From Devosiaceae bacterium (GTDB taxonomy: Bacteria > Pseudomonadota > Alphaproteobacteria > Rhizobiales > Devosiaceae), in the NCBI GenBank assembly GCA_021648375.1, contig JAKISW010000009.1, positions 12,527 to 76,526 of the forward strand: a DNA stretch of 64,000 nt, in the 5' to 3' direction. Made by a program: the position numbers and the translations under genes. The first letter of the stretch is position 1; each line of letters starts with the position of its first letter. Under the pieces are notes generated by a model, which was given only the letters and a program-made list of their open reading frames with translations, searched no databases and was not told the origin of the DNA. This document shows, one piece after another, positions 50,557 to 60,087 of this stretch.

Positions 50557-51783
50557 CTATTGAGAGGTAGGCGATGCTTCGCTTTCGTCCGCGCCCAAAA
50601 CAACTGCATCCTGCTCAATTTCACCTGGAACAATTCCTTGCCCAAACGCATCGGCACGCCCTGCCGGGGCTGCCATCAGCATTTCAATATCAACAATATC
50701 AGGTCTTGCTCCCCCGCCAGGGGCCAGCACAAGTTCATTTGCCCTTACCGGATCGCCGGTTAACTGCACCACAGCCCCTGCAACCTGCAACAGCCTGAAC
50801 TGACCATTGCCCTGAAAGGGTGGGCGAACCATGCTCAAACCATCGGTGCCCTCAAGCGGATCAGCAACCGCAATCGCAACTCTGCCAACACCCCCCTCGC
50901 GATAAAAGCCACGCATTGACTGATTGATATAAAAGACCAGCTTATCCGATCCGGCAGCAGAAAAATGTATACCATCACTTTTGCGCATCACCTCAACTTC
51001 GCCGTTCAGGTTGGGCCCTCTTAAAGAATATTTCCCGTCTTCCCCGGCAAAGCGCTCATATATATCGACAAATTCCACACCAGCGGCAATCGCTGCCAGC
51101 CGATGTATAGAGCTTATTTCGCTGATCTGGCTGGAGAATGAGGCAGCGCGCATGGGTGGTAAACCAACCCAGACCACCGATTTTCCCGCCGTACGCAATT
51201 GTTGTAAAAAACTATCAACTCTTTGACGGTAAAGCACTTTCCATTCATCGGAAAGAGGACGGGCGTTCCCGATTTGCTGGCGATCATTGATCCCGATAAT
51301 CATCACCGCCAGATCAAAATTATCTGCAGCAATCTCCTCGGCTAAAGCGGCATCCCAGTCATAAAAATCATCCCGCACAAAGCCTGATGAGCCAACCCCT
51401 CGCCCCACAACAATCAGATTTTCATCTTCAGCAAATTCCCGCTGAAAGGCTTTTGCCAGATCGATAGCCAAAGAATCCCCAAACACTGCCAATCTGGTCG
51501 CCCCTTCAACTTTTTCAACCGCATTGGGGATTTGCACAATTGATGGCGTAGGCACAACAACTCTTGGCGCATCCACATGAGGGGCGGGAGCCGGAGTGCG
51601 CCTGATCCGGGTTGGTGCCGGTGTTTCTCTTGGGCCAAACAACAGATCAAACAATGTGCGCTGTTGCGCCACTTCAATTCCGTTCACACCAATTTCACTT
51701 TGAGCCACGGTACTGGCTGGCACAAAAGCAAACATCAGCAAAAAAACCAGTAGTACGGGAAAGCGTAAATTTTTATTTTTCAA
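50557..51783 (-). CDS. DUF459 SGNH/GDSL-hydrolase-like exported protein
   Basis: A 408-residue protein with a signal peptide (FPVLLVFLLMFAFVPASTVA), a Pro-rich spacer (about 55-85) and a DUF459 SGNH-type domain. It shows VFGDSLAIDLAKAF (block I Ser), GINDRQ (block III) and SDGIHFSAAGSDKL (block V Asp and His). The family probably acts on cell-wall or envelope esters. The start is best placed at TTG 51783 (AGGCGG lies upstream, then the signal peptide); a TTG at 51819 would add 12 residues. The C-terminal 120 residues look disordered. Confidence 0.78.
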   Translation of the reverse strand: MKNKNLRFPVLLVFLLMFAFVPASTVAQSEIGVNGIEVAQQRTLFDLLFGPRETPAPTRIRRTPAPAPHVDAPRVVVPTPSIVQIPNAVEKVEGATRLAVFGDSLAIDLAKAFQREFAEDENLIVVGRGVGSSGFVRDDFYDWDAALAEEIAADNFDLAVMIIGINDRQQIGNARPLSDEWKVLYRQRVDSFLQQLRTAGKSVVWVGLPPMRAASFSSQISEISSIHRLAAIAAGVEFVDIYERFAGEDGKYSLRGPNLNGEVEVMRKSDGIHFSAAGSDKLVFYINQSMRGFYREGGVGRVAIAVADPLEGTDGLSMVRPPFQGNGQFRLLQVAGAVVQLTGDPVRANELVLAPGGGARPDIVDIEMLMAAPAGRADAFGQGIVPGEIEQDAVVLGADESEASPTSQ

Positions 51784-51846
51784 AACTTTCCGCCTTTCCC
51801 TTTTTAATGTCAGCACCAAATCACCAACAAATAGCTATTACCAGTT

Positions 51847-53091
51847 TTATTGCCCCAAAAGCTCCAAAGCTTCAAGGGTTACAAATCCATCGGGCACCAA
51901 CCCACGTGAAAGTTGAAACTTTTGATAGGCAGCCTGAGTAGCCGGTCCGATAAAACTATCAATCCTGCCCTCATAATATCCCAGATCAGCCAATGATTGC
52001 TGAATTTGAATTCGCTGTTCACGATTTGGAAATTCGGCCTGGCGCGGCCAATCAGAAATAAAGCTCCCGCTCCCCTTCAACCGATCACTTAAGTGAGCCA
52101 CAGCCAGAGCATAAGAATCGCTGGCATTGTAGGACTTGAGCACCAGATAATTACCGGTCATTAAAAATTTTGGCCCAAAACTTCCCGCTGGCACATAAAG
52201 AAACACCCCTTGCTCAAGATCAATGAATTCTCGACCAGCTACCCGCTCAACGCCCAAATTTGCAAAAAATTCAACCGGGCGCATTTGCCTTTGCGAGGCA
52301 ATTGCATAATCAAACCCATCCGGCAATTTCACCTCATACCCCCAATCGACCCCGCTCTCATAACCAAACGATTTCAACAGTGACGCACTGGTGGCTAAGG
52401 CATCAACCAGTGACAGATTAACGTCCACAATGCCGTCAGCATCCCCATCAACTCCACTTGCCAGAATAACCGACGGAAGCACCTGCAAATGCCCCAGGGC
52501 ACCGGCCCATGAGCCCACAAGAGAAACCTCTTCGGCTCCCCCCTGCACCAGTTTTAATGCCGCGATTAACTGTTTTTCATCTTGTAAAACCCGACCCCGA
52601 TCAGCAAATACCAAAGAGGCAAGCGAGGGGATTATCGGCTTTACCAGTGAGCGATTTTTAAGCACCGCCCCATAATTGGTCTCAATTCCCCAGATTGCAG
52701 CCAGCAAAAACGGATCAACCCCGTATTTGGATGCAATGGAGGTGAACAATTCCCTGTTTTGGGCAATTGCCTCCACCCCGTGACCAATCCTATCATCAGA
52801 AACCCGCGTCTCGATATACTCCCAGATCGGGGTTGTGAATTCGGGTTGGGCGCTGATCCTCTCTAAGATTTTTGGGTCCAGCTCGATATTGCCCATATAT
52901 CTCTGATAGGTTTGGGCGCTAATTCCATTTTGCAGCGCTTTGGTTTCAAATGTTTTGATAAATTGCTCAAAGCTCACCGAAGGATCAGAAAGCGCTCCCC
53001 CAATGCCAAGTGCAAGTATCAGAACCGAAAAAATCAGCCTGTAAAAAAATCTAAAAATCCAATTAAAAAGCAACGTAAATCTTCCTTTCAT
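51847..53091 (-). CDS. Lytic murein transglycosylase, MltB family, with peptidoglycan-binding domain
   Basis: A 414-residue exported enzyme. A signal/anchor segment (about 10-33) is followed by the SLT/MltB domain (about 40-340) with the catalytic Glu in LAAIWGIETNYGAVL, and by a C-terminal peptidoglycan-binding repeat (IQQSLADLGYYEGRIDSFIG). It differs from typical MltB at GSWAGALGHLQVLPS, where GAMGQTQFMPS is usual. It may cut glycan strands. The open frame starts at TTG 53130 and other ATGs lie at 53100 and 53091; I use 53091 with low certainty. It lies just upstream of the DUF459 gene. Confidence 0.82.
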   Translation of the reverse strand: MKGRFTLLFNWIFRFFYRLIFSVLILALGIGGALSDPSVSFEQFIKTFETKALQNGISAQTYQRYMGNIELDPKILERISAQPEFTTPIWEYIETRVSDDRIGHGVEAIAQNRELFTSIASKYGVDPFLLAAIWGIETNYGAVLKNRSLVKPIIPSLASLVFADRGRVLQDEKQLIAALKLVQGGAEEVSLVGSWAGALGHLQVLPSVILASGVDGDADGIVDVNLSLVDALATSASLLKSFGYESGVDWGYEVKLPDGFDYAIASQRQMRPVEFFANLGVERVAGREFIDLEQGVFLYVPAGSFGPKFLMTGNYLVLKSYNASDSYALAVAHLSDRLKGSGSFISDWPRQAEFPNREQRIQIQQSLADLGYYEGRIDSFIGPATQAAYQKFQLSRGLVPDGFVTLEALELLGQ

Positions 53092-53142
53092 TGCCCCCAT
53101 TTGATGTTTTTTAGCGAACCTGTCGCCCAAGCATCGAAGACT

Positions 53143-54129
53143 CTAACGGTTGCGTTTTTGCAACCTGTCTTCCCACTCAAATGCGCTGGTGATAATTCCC
53201 TTTAGGTCATTAAGTTTTGGCTGCCAGTTCAGCTCAGCCCGGATCAGATCAGAACTTGCAACCACCGAGGCTGGATCTCCCGCCCTTCTAGCGCTCTCGC
53301 GGACCTCAAAGTCCACTCCGCTGACTTCTTTAACCACATCAATTACCTGACGAACTGAAAATCCTCTCCCATATCCGCAATTCATAATAGCGTTGGATTT
53401 GTTGATTTTAAGATGCTCGAGCAACAGAGCATGAGCATCCACCAGATCACTCACATGAATATAATCTCGCACCCCTGTGCCATCTGGCGTTTCAAAATCA
53501 GTGCCAAAGATATTCATGTGATCACGCATGCCAAGCGCTGCCTGGGTGGCAACCTTTATCAAATGAGTGGCCCCGGCTGTTGATTGCCCGGTGCGCCCTT
53601 TTGGGTCGGCCCCCGCCACATTAAAATAGCGTAACACCCCATAATTAATGTCATGGGCTGCTGCCACATCCGCCAGCATCCATTCACTCATCAATTTGGA
53701 GCGCCCGTAAGGAGACATCGGATCAAGCTGGGTATCCTCGCTGACATTGCCAAGGCCCGGCATGCCATAAACCGCAGCCGTGGATGAAAAAACAAACCTT
53801 TCCACCCCCCCTTTTACCGCCGCTTCCAGCAGGTTTCGGGTCGCTGCGGTATTGTTGGAATAATATTTTAGAGGGTTTTCAACCGATTCAGGCACAATAA
53901 TAGACCCGGCAAAATGAACGATTTGTTCAATCTTATGGGTTTTAATCAGTTTTGAAACAAAAGGAATATCAGCAATATCCCCCTCAACAAAAATCGCCCT
54001 TTGATCAACCGCCCAGTCAAATCCGGTAGTTAAATTGTCTAAAACCACGGTTTCAATATTCGCATCCAACAGACGCAAAACCATGTGCGAACCAATATAA
54101 CCCGCTCCACCAGTCACCAAAGTCGCCAT
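53143..54129 (-). CDS. galE: UDP-glucose 4-epimerase
   Basis: A 328-residue SDR-fold enzyme that interconverts UDP-glucose and UDP-galactose for surface glycans. The NAD site VTGGAGYIGSHMVLRLL is at the N-terminus; the active-site pair is Tyr and Lys in SPYGRSKLMSEWM with Ser/Thr at FSSTAAVYG. It diverges from galU, with 111 bases between them, so the two share an upstream region. Confidence 0.94.
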   Translation of the reverse strand: MATLVTGGAGYIGSHMVLRLLDANIETVVLDNLTTGFDWAVDQRAIFVEGDIADIPFVSKLIKTHKIEQIVHFAGSIIVPESVENPLKYYSNNTAATRNLLEAAVKGGVERFVFSSTAAVYGMPGLGNVSEDTQLDPMSPYGRSKLMSEWMLADVAAAHDINYGVLRYFNVAGADPKGRTGQSTAGATHLIKVATQAALGMRDHMNIFGTDFETPDGTGVRDYIHVSDLVDAHALLLEHLKINKSNAIMNCGYGRGFSVRQVIDVVKEVSGVDFEVRESARRAGDPASVVASSDLIRAELNWQPKLNDLKGIITSAFEWEDRLQKRNR

Positions 54130-54240
54130 ATTTATTACTCCAAGCCTAGTTATTAAAAGTCTGGTTTCTGCCAGCAGAAAAATTAAGAAGTTGGCATTTG
54201 ATCTGCTAGCACCAAATTATAAAATTCCAGTATAGGTGAA

Positions 54241-55125
54241 ATGAAATTGCCAAAAAAAGTCAGAATTGCCGTTTTCCCCGTTGCCGGACTTGGCACAAGG
54301 TTTTTACCTGCGACCAAAGCCATGCCCAAAGAAATGCTTCCCGTGGTCGACAGGCCCCTCATCCAGTATGCAGTGGATGAAGCAAAAGAAGCTGGAATTG
54401 AGCATTTCGTATTTATCACCGGGCGCAACAAGGGCGTTATCGAAGATCATTTTGATCGCCAGTTTGAACTGGAGGAAACCCTAAAAAAACGCGGCAAACT
54501 AGAAGCCTTAAAAGAGCTGCAACGCGATCTGCCCATCGCCGGGCAAACCAGTTTTACCCGACAGCAGGAGCCGTTGGGTTTAGGCCATGCCGTATGGTGC
54601 GCCCGCCATCTTGTGGGCAATGAGCCGTTCGCATTATTGCTGCCCGATATGTTGCTAAAAAGCGATCCCGGTGTACTAACCCAGATGATTGCCGCCTATG
54701 AAAAAACCGGAAATAACATCATCGCTGTTGAAGAAGCCGCCCCCGAAGATATTTCCTCCTATGGGGTTGTCGCTCGTGGGCAGGGAGATGATAGCGGGTT
54801 TGAAATAACCGGCATGGTTGAAAAACCAAAAGCCGAAGATGCCCCCTCAAATCTGATAATTTCAGGCCGCTATATTTTGCAGCCGGAAATATTTGATTTA
54901 ATTTCAAACCAGGCCAAAGGCGCGGGCGGTGAAATCCAGATTACCGATGCCATGCATAAATTAATGGAGCATCAGAACTTTACCGGCGTTAAATATAAGG
55001 GACGCTCGTTCGATTGTGGGTCCAAAGTGGGTTTTTTAACAGCCAATATTGTTTTTGCTCTGGCCCGCAAAGACATTTCCCATGATTTTATGAAAGAGCT
55101 GCAAACCGTAGCTACAGGCTCTTAA
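54241..55125 (+). CDS. galU: UTP-glucose-1-phosphate uridylyltransferase
   Basis: A 294-residue enzyme that makes UDP-glucose. It has the nucleotidyl-transferase start VAGLGTRFLPATKAMPKEML, then EPLGLGHAVWCAR and the metal-binding PDMLL, and ends with the conserved YKGRSFDCGSKVGFL. AGGTGAA lies directly upstream of the ATG. With galE it supplies UDP-sugars for envelope glycans. Confidence 0.95.
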   Translation: MKLPKKVRIAVFPVAGLGTRFLPATKAMPKEMLPVVDRPLIQYAVDEAKEAGIEHFVFITGRNKGVIEDHFDRQFELEETLKKRGKLEALKELQRDLPIAGQTSFTRQQEPLGLGHAVWCARHLVGNEPFALLLPDMLLKSDPGVLTQMIAAYEKTGNNIIAVEEAAPEDISSYGVVARGQGDDSGFEITGMVEKPKAEDAPSNLIISGRYILQPEIFDLISNQAKGAGGEIQITDAMHKLMEHQNFTGVKYKGRSFDCGSKVGFLTANIVFALARKDISHDFMKELQTVATGS

Positions 55126-55129
55126 AGCC

Positions 55130-55207
55130 TTAAAAACGCTCTATCTTTGTTTTTTCGCGCTTTCGAAACGGATAACCGGCCTCCACTTATCCTTAAAAGC
55201 GCTCTAG
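55130..55207. repeat. Interspersed palindromic repeat (copy 3)
   Basis: On the minus strand it reads CTAGAGCGCTTTTAAGGATA, AGTGGAGGCCGGTTATCCGT, TTCGAAAGCGCGAAAAAACA and AAGATAGAGCG. It shares AGGATAAGTG, CGGTTATCCG, TTCGAAA and AAAGATAGAGC with copy 2 at 15718. It fills the gap between the convergent galU and the barrel gene. Confidence 0.78.
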
Positions 55208-56595
55208 CGGGAAAATCGCATTCCTAAAATCAACGCATGTGCATATTCGTCATCATTTGGCACTCTTTGCGTCCAGCTATAGGAATAATCCGCGCTCAGC
55301 AAAAGATTTTTATTGATGGTAAAATCAGCACCCGCCCCCACGCCAAGACTGGTTTGATTTTCATTACCACTAACCGGGCGCACCCACTCTCCAGAAGCAT
55401 TTCCACGCAATCCAAAAATACTGTTAAGCTGATATCCAACGTTAACAGCCGCGCTATAATCTACAGAGGCGGGACGTAAATTGCTTAAATCCTGAGGGGT
55501 TAAGCTGGTGGCCAATTGCACCCCGGCACTGATAGCATTATTGGGCGTATAATTTACATCAACACCAAATATTGTTGCACCAAGCTGGACAATTGAAGCA
55601 TCATCAAAACTGCGCAATTGATAGCCGACGGAGAATTCAGAGACCAACACATCGCGCCAGTTTAATTGCGCCCCACCCCTCAAACCCATATCCCAACCGT
55701 CCAACTTTATTCCCGGCAAAACCGGAGCCGCATCATACCAGTTACGCATCAAATCACCGGCAATAAAACCAACAAGATTTGGTGTGATTTCATAGGAAGC
55801 TCTAAGGTTTCCCCCTAGACCAAGAAAATTCCTGTCAGAATTATCCTGCTCAATATTTCCGCTCAACAAGGTTGGAGTTTGCACATTTCTTTCGATCTCT
55901 ATCGACCCTGAAAGACCAAATCGCCCAAATTGACGCTCAATTCCTGCCTCACCCCGGGCCGAAAGCTGCAAAGGTAATTGCACCACATTGCCCGGCACAC
56001 CCGGCGCGCTTGCATCCCCCTGACTTAAATCAATATTTATTGAGGAATTTAAGCGAGTAAGCGCATCCAGCGCATATGCCCCCTCATAAGATAGACCAAT
56101 CGCTTCGACCCTTATCAGTTGCGCATCACTGATCGAAAAAGATGCATTTGCTCCCAGCAAAAATTGACTGCGAAGCCCAATATTCGTCAGGGAAAACTCA
56201 GGGGTTACGCTCAAAGAATTGCGTACAGGGTCAGAACCCACCCGGCTCGCAGCGGAAATCCCGATCGACCAATCCACCTCAAAAAACGGATCAAATGGCT
56301 CTTTTCCCTGCGCTGCCAGATTATCAGGTGCAACCCCGACATGGCTTTGCGAAACCTCCCTGATGCTCGAGAGAGGCAATAATCCACTTATGTCCAGATT
56401 TTCACATCCGCCAATGCACCCTAAAGAATAGTCAGCGCTTTCATCCACATGAACAGCATTATTTTGTTGATTGTTCTGCGATGCATAAAGTTGCGGGTTG
56501 GACGAGCCGGATCCATCGCCTTGCTGAGCATTTACCCCACTGCTAAACCCTGCTGCTAAAACAGCAAAAGCAAATAAAAATCGCCCATCCATCAT
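55204..56595 (-). CDS. Outer-membrane beta-barrel protein (BBP2-like)
   Basis: A 463-residue protein with a signal peptide (FLFAFAVLAAGFSSGVNAQ), a Ser/Asn/Gln-rich segment to about 100, and then many alternating beta strands in outer-membrane style (LGLGGNLRASYEITPNLVGF, GVGAGADFTINKNLLLSADY). It resembles the putative beta-barrel porin 2 group seen in Hyphomicrobiales. The cargo is unknown. The final residues are MRFSR rather than a terminal Phe, so the end signal is not classical. Confidence 0.78.
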   Translation of the reverse strand: MMDGRFLFAFAVLAAGFSSGVNAQQGDGSGSSNPQLYASQNNQQNNAVHVDESADYSLGCIGGCENLDISGLLPLSSIREVSQSHVGVAPDNLAAQGKEPFDPFFEVDWSIGISAASRVGSDPVRNSLSVTPEFSLTNIGLRSQFLLGANASFSISDAQLIRVEAIGLSYEGAYALDALTRLNSSINIDLSQGDASAPGVPGNVVQLPLQLSARGEAGIERQFGRFGLSGSIEIERNVQTPTLLSGNIEQDNSDRNFLGLGGNLRASYEITPNLVGFIAGDLMRNWYDAAPVLPGIKLDGWDMGLRGGAQLNWRDVLVSEFSVGYQLRSFDDASIVQLGATIFGVDVNYTPNNAISAGVQLATSLTPQDLSNLRPASVDYSAAVNVGYQLNSIFGLRGNASGEWVRPVSGNENQTSLGVGAGADFTINKNLLLSADYSYSWTQRVPNDDEYAHALILGMRFSR

Positions 56596-56843
56596 TTTTT
56601 TATACCGTCACTGTATTAAGGTGCGGGAAACTGTTGATTTTTACCGGTAAATTCATGATTCCAAATCTGATTATTCCAGATTGAACCTGCCATTTTATGG
56701 TTAACCAAATCTTATCATTTCGCTTTACCCTTGAAATAAAAACCAAATGTTAACCCTTCCCCTTAAAGGAAAATTTCCCAACTCTGGGCCATATTTATCT
56801 GAACAGAGCGGCAATAAAATCATTTAAGGGTTTGGGAAAAAAT

Positions 56844-57620
56844 ATGGATCTGGCGACCATCATCGGGATTATTGGCGGCGCGGCTTTTATATCCGTAGCG
56901 ATTTTACTTGGCGGATCATTCAGCCAGTTCATGGACGGCCCATCAGTATTGATTGTTATTGGCGGGGGCCTGGCCGCAACCCTGATCCGCTTTCCTTTGT
57001 CTGGAATAATTCAGGCCTTTGCCACCGGTGGCAAAGTAGCCTTTTCTCACAAAAAAGTTGAACCTCGCGAAATTCTCGACAAAATTGCAGAAATGGGCGA
57101 CATTGTTCGCAAAACCGGCCCTCTGGGTCTTGAAAACATTGAACTCGACGAGCCAAACCTTAAAAAAGGTGCCCAGTTTATCGCCGATGGGTACGAGTTA
57201 AATTTCATCAAAGAATCCATGGAGCTGGCACGGGATCAATATCTTACCCGCCTGACCGAGGGACAAAGAGTGTTCAAAACCCTTGGCGACGCGGCACCGG
57301 CTTTTGGCATGATAGGCACGTTGATCGGGCTTGTGCAAATGCTTGCAAATATGGATGATCCTTCAAAAATTGGCCCCGCCATGGCCATTGCCTTGCTCAC
57401 AACTCTTTATGGTGCCGTGCTGGCCAACCTGGTTTGCCTACCCATTTCAGACAAATTAACGGCCAAATTCGGGGTTGAAGAAATAAACCAGACCCTGATC
57501 ATTGATGGAATTGTCGCCATTCGTGACGGTAAAAGCCCGGCCCTTATACGCGAGATGCTGATATCTTACCTGCCTGATGCCCAGCAAGTAGCCCTTCTTG
57601 CAGAAGAAGAGGCAGCTTAA
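56844..57620 (+). CDS. pomA: Flagellar stator protein, PomA/MotA type
   Basis: A 258-residue inner-membrane protein with four helices. It begins DLATIIGIIGG as PomA does and has TLGDAAPAFGMIGTLIGLVQ, then MLANMDDPSKIGPAMAIALL and a TTLYGAVLANL segment, all close to Vibrio PomA. With PomB it forms the ion channel that turns the motor; this branch is usually sodium driven. The start is ATG 56844 (TTG 56832 is also in frame). Its partner follows 17 bases on. No other flagellar gene is in the window. Confidence 0.87.
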   Translation: MDLATIIGIIGGAAFISVAILLGGSFSQFMDGPSVLIVIGGGLAATLIRFPLSGIIQAFATGGKVAFSHKKVEPREILDKIAEMGDIVRKTGPLGLENIELDEPNLKKGAQFIADGYELNFIKESMELARDQYLTRLTEGQRVFKTLGDAAPAFGMIGTLIGLVQMLANMDDPSKIGPAMAIALLTTLYGAVLANLVCLPISDKLTAKFGVEEINQTLIIDGIVAIRDGKSPALIREMLISYLPDAQQVALLAEEEAA

Positions 57621-57637
57621 ACGCTCGGAACAAAACC

Positions 57638-58489
57638 ATGGCGCGTAAAATTCTAAAACCCGATGGTCTTCCAGAATGGCTTTTGACATTTGCCGATCTG
57701 ATGTCGATTCTAGTGGTGTTTTTTGTTCTTTTGATTTCATTCTCCATTCAGGATACCGAAAAGCTCCAGATTGTTGCCGGCTCGGTAAAAGAGGCATTTG
57801 GCATCCGAATGGAAGAACAGCGGGCCGGGGTGGTTGAGCGGGATGGCAATCCTCAACGCGATTTCGTCAAGCGCTTATCTTTAGTGGAAAACGAAGAAAA
57901 TACAGAATTCGCTACTGAAAGAAACGATGAGAACCAATCCCAGGGTCCAAACGCCAACACATTTAAAATTTCACCCAATGATGTAAAAGAAGTTGCCCGG
58001 TTTTCTCTGGCCACGGCGACCTTGCGACAAGCCTGGCAGGATTTGCCGGATATAACTTCAATTTCCAAAAGCCTGATTTTGCAGGAGACCGAAGAAGGCT
58101 TAAATATCATAATTGCCGATCAGGAGGGGCGCTCCATGTTCCCCGAAGGATCAAAATACCCATATGAATTGACCCGCAAAGCCATCGCCGCCATCGCCCC
58201 GGTATTGGCACAATTACCCAATCAAATAAGAGTTACCGGACACACAGCAGCCGGTTCCATTTACGCCAATCCACGCTATGGAAAGTGGGAATTATCCAGC
58301 GACAGAGCCAATGTGACCCGCTCTATCCTTGAGGAGTTCGGACTTAATTCCGGACGCATTCATTCAGTTGTCGGTCAGGCAGATGCAGAGCCGTTTTTTC
58401 CAAACAACCCCTACCTGAATGCAAATCAGCGTGTTTCAATATTGATTATGAACGAAGAACCACCGGTCCCACCGGAATTGCAACCCTAA
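57638..58489 (+). CDS. pomB: Flagellar stator protein, PomB/MotB type
   Basis: A 283-residue partner of PomA. One helix near the N-terminus carries the essential Asp in LTFADLMSILVVFFVLLI (about residue 20). A plug/linker with acidic residues (ENEENTEFATERNDEN) leads to the OmpA-like peptidoglycan domain (about 150-275), with MFPEGSKYPY, RVTGHTAAGS, WELSSDRANVTRSIL and NANQRVSILI. The GHT-A in place of GHTD at the diaminopimelate contact is notable. It anchors the stator to the wall. Confidence 0.85.
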   Translation: MARKILKPDGLPEWLLTFADLMSILVVFFVLLISFSIQDTEKLQIVAGSVKEAFGIRMEEQRAGVVERDGNPQRDFVKRLSLVENEENTEFATERNDENQSQGPNANTFKISPNDVKEVARFSLATATLRQAWQDLPDITSISKSLILQETEEGLNIIIADQEGRSMFPEGSKYPYELTRKAIAAIAPVLAQLPNQIRVTGHTAAGSIYANPRYGKWELSSDRANVTRSILEEFGLNSGRIHSVVGQADAEPFFPNNPYLNANQRVSILIMNEEPPVPPELQP

Positions 58490-58560
58490 TAAAATATCGG
58501 CACAATTTCAGAATAATACTCGTTTAAATTCAAAAAAGCTTTTTACAATCGGCCCGGCTT

Positions 58561-59037
58561 CTAGACGGTTTCAACCCGGTCTTTTTCAGCTGAAACCACC
58601 TCCAGCAGAGCACCATCGCTGCCAACGATTTTAACCCTGTGCCCTACCGGCAATTCAGGGCCCCTTACCCGCCAAACACTGTCGCCAAGTTCCATACGGC
58701 CAGTTTCTCCAACGATCGGCTCGCTCAAAAAACCCTCTTTGCCCATGTGTCGTTCAGCCCTTCTATTTAGAAAAGGCGAATCCGTTTTGCTAAGCGCCCT
58801 GCGCCGCACCGCAATCCAGCCCATCAAGGCCAATAGCGAAAGCGCGCCAAATATTGCAAATTGAAACGGCAATGGCAGCGCCGAGTTAACCAGGGTAAAC
58901 AGGCCGGTAAGAACCGCTGCCCCGCCAAGCCAGACAAAAACTCCGCCCGGCGCAATAAGTTCAATCGCCAGCAAAACCAGCCCGCCAACTATCCACGACC
59001 AGGCCCCGTATTCGGCAAAGAGATTTAATAAATCCAT
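58561..59037 (-). CDS. NfeD-family membrane protein
   Basis: A 158-residue short NfeD protein. It has three membrane helices in the first 80 residues (WIVGGLVLLAIELIAPGGVF and LTGLFTLVNSALPLPFQFAI) and a C-terminal OB fold (about 100-155: LSEPIVGETGRMELG, SVWRVRGPELPVGHRVKIV). NfeD proteins pair with SPFH proteins, and one is encoded directly upstream here. They are linked to membrane microdomains and protein quality control. Confidence 0.88.
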   Translation of the reverse strand: MDLLNLFAEYGAWSWIVGGLVLLAIELIAPGGVFVWLGGAAVLTGLFTLVNSALPLPFQFAIFGALSLLALMGWIAVRRRALSKTDSPFLNRRAERHMGKEGFLSEPIVGETGRMELGDSVWRVRGPELPVGHRVKIVGSDGALLEVVSAEKDRVETV

Positions 59038-59124
59038 TTATTTGATCCTTCGTGCTGTTTCGCTCATGCTCTCGTCAGCAATGCGGCGTTTATTTATTCC
59101 CGGCATTTTTGTAGCACTTTTATA

Positions 59125-60087
59125 TTATCCAGCGCTTGGCGGGCGGCCGCCACGGGTCTTTTTAGCAGTAGAGCCGCTGCCAAAAGCTTCTTTTGCAATT
59201 TCGCCAATACCACCGATAGCCCCAATAACACTGGCCGCTTCAAGAGGCATCATCAATACTTTTTGATTGGGTGATTTTGCAATCCCCTCAAGTGCCTTGA
59301 TATAATTATTGGCCACAAAATAGTTGATTGCCTGCACATCCCCGGCCGCAATAGCCTCAGAAACCACCTTCGTGGCCTGCGCCTCTGCTTCCGCACTCCT
59401 CTCACGGGCCTCCGCATCACGAAACGCAGCTTCGCGTCTTCCCTCAGCTTCCAGAACCTGAGATAGTTTCAAACCCTCAGCTGTAAGAATCGCTGCCTGT
59501 CTTGCGCCTTCTGATTCAAGAATCGTCGCGCGTTTCTCGCGCTCCGCCTTCATCTGGCGTCCCATCGCTTCAATCAGATCCTTTGGAGGGTCAATATCCT
59601 TGATTTCGATACGAGAAATTTTCACTCCCCATGGCGAAACCGCTTCATCGACCACCCTGAGTAGTCTTGTATTAATTTCATCGCGATTGGACAATAATTG
59701 ATCCAGATCCATTGAACCCATAACGGTTCTGATATTTGTCATGGTCAGATTAAGAATGGCATGTTCCAGCCGCGCCACTTCATAGGCGGCAGCTGGCGCA
59801 TCAATAATCTGATAAAACGTCACCCCGTTTGCCGTAACGGTGGCATTATCCTTGGTAATAACTTCCTGATGGGGCACATCAAGCACCTGCTCCATCATGT
59901 TCATTTTGCGCCCGATACTATCAATAAACGGCACAATAAGACTAAGGCCTGGCTTTAGGGTGCGCGTATAGCGACCGAATCTCTCAATGGTGAAATTGAA
60001 CCCCTGCGGAACCATTTTGGCCCCAGCAAACAGCACTAAAATGAGCAAAATGCCCAACGCAATAAGTGTTACACTAAGACCGTCCAT
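59125..60087 (-). CDS. SPFH/stomatin-like protein (QmcA type)
   Basis: A 320-residue protein with an N-terminal membrane segment (VTLIALGILLILVLFAG) and an SPFH/band-7 domain (about 25-200: GFNFTIERFGRYTRTLKPGL, TVTANGVTFYQI, AYEVARLEHAILNLTMTN, GVKISRIEIKDIDPP). A long Ala/Glu coiled coil follows. It probably oligomerises into a membrane scaffold. ATG 60087 has GGGAG nine bases upstream. NfeD follows on the same strand, the usual pair order. Confidence 0.88.
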   Translation of the reverse strand: MDGLSVTLIALGILLILVLFAGAKMVPQGFNFTIERFGRYTRTLKPGLSLIVPFIDSIGRKMNMMEQVLDVPHQEVITKDNATVTANGVTFYQIIDAPAAAYEVARLEHAILNLTMTNIRTVMGSMDLDQLLSNRDEINTRLLRVVDEAVSPWGVKISRIEIKDIDPPKDLIEAMGRQMKAEREKRATILESEGARQAAILTAEGLKLSQVLEAEGRREAAFRDAEARERSAEAEAQATKVVSEAIAAGDVQAINYFVANNYIKALEGIAKSPNQKVLMMPLEAASVIGAIGGIGEIAKEAFGSGSTAKKTRGGRPPSAG

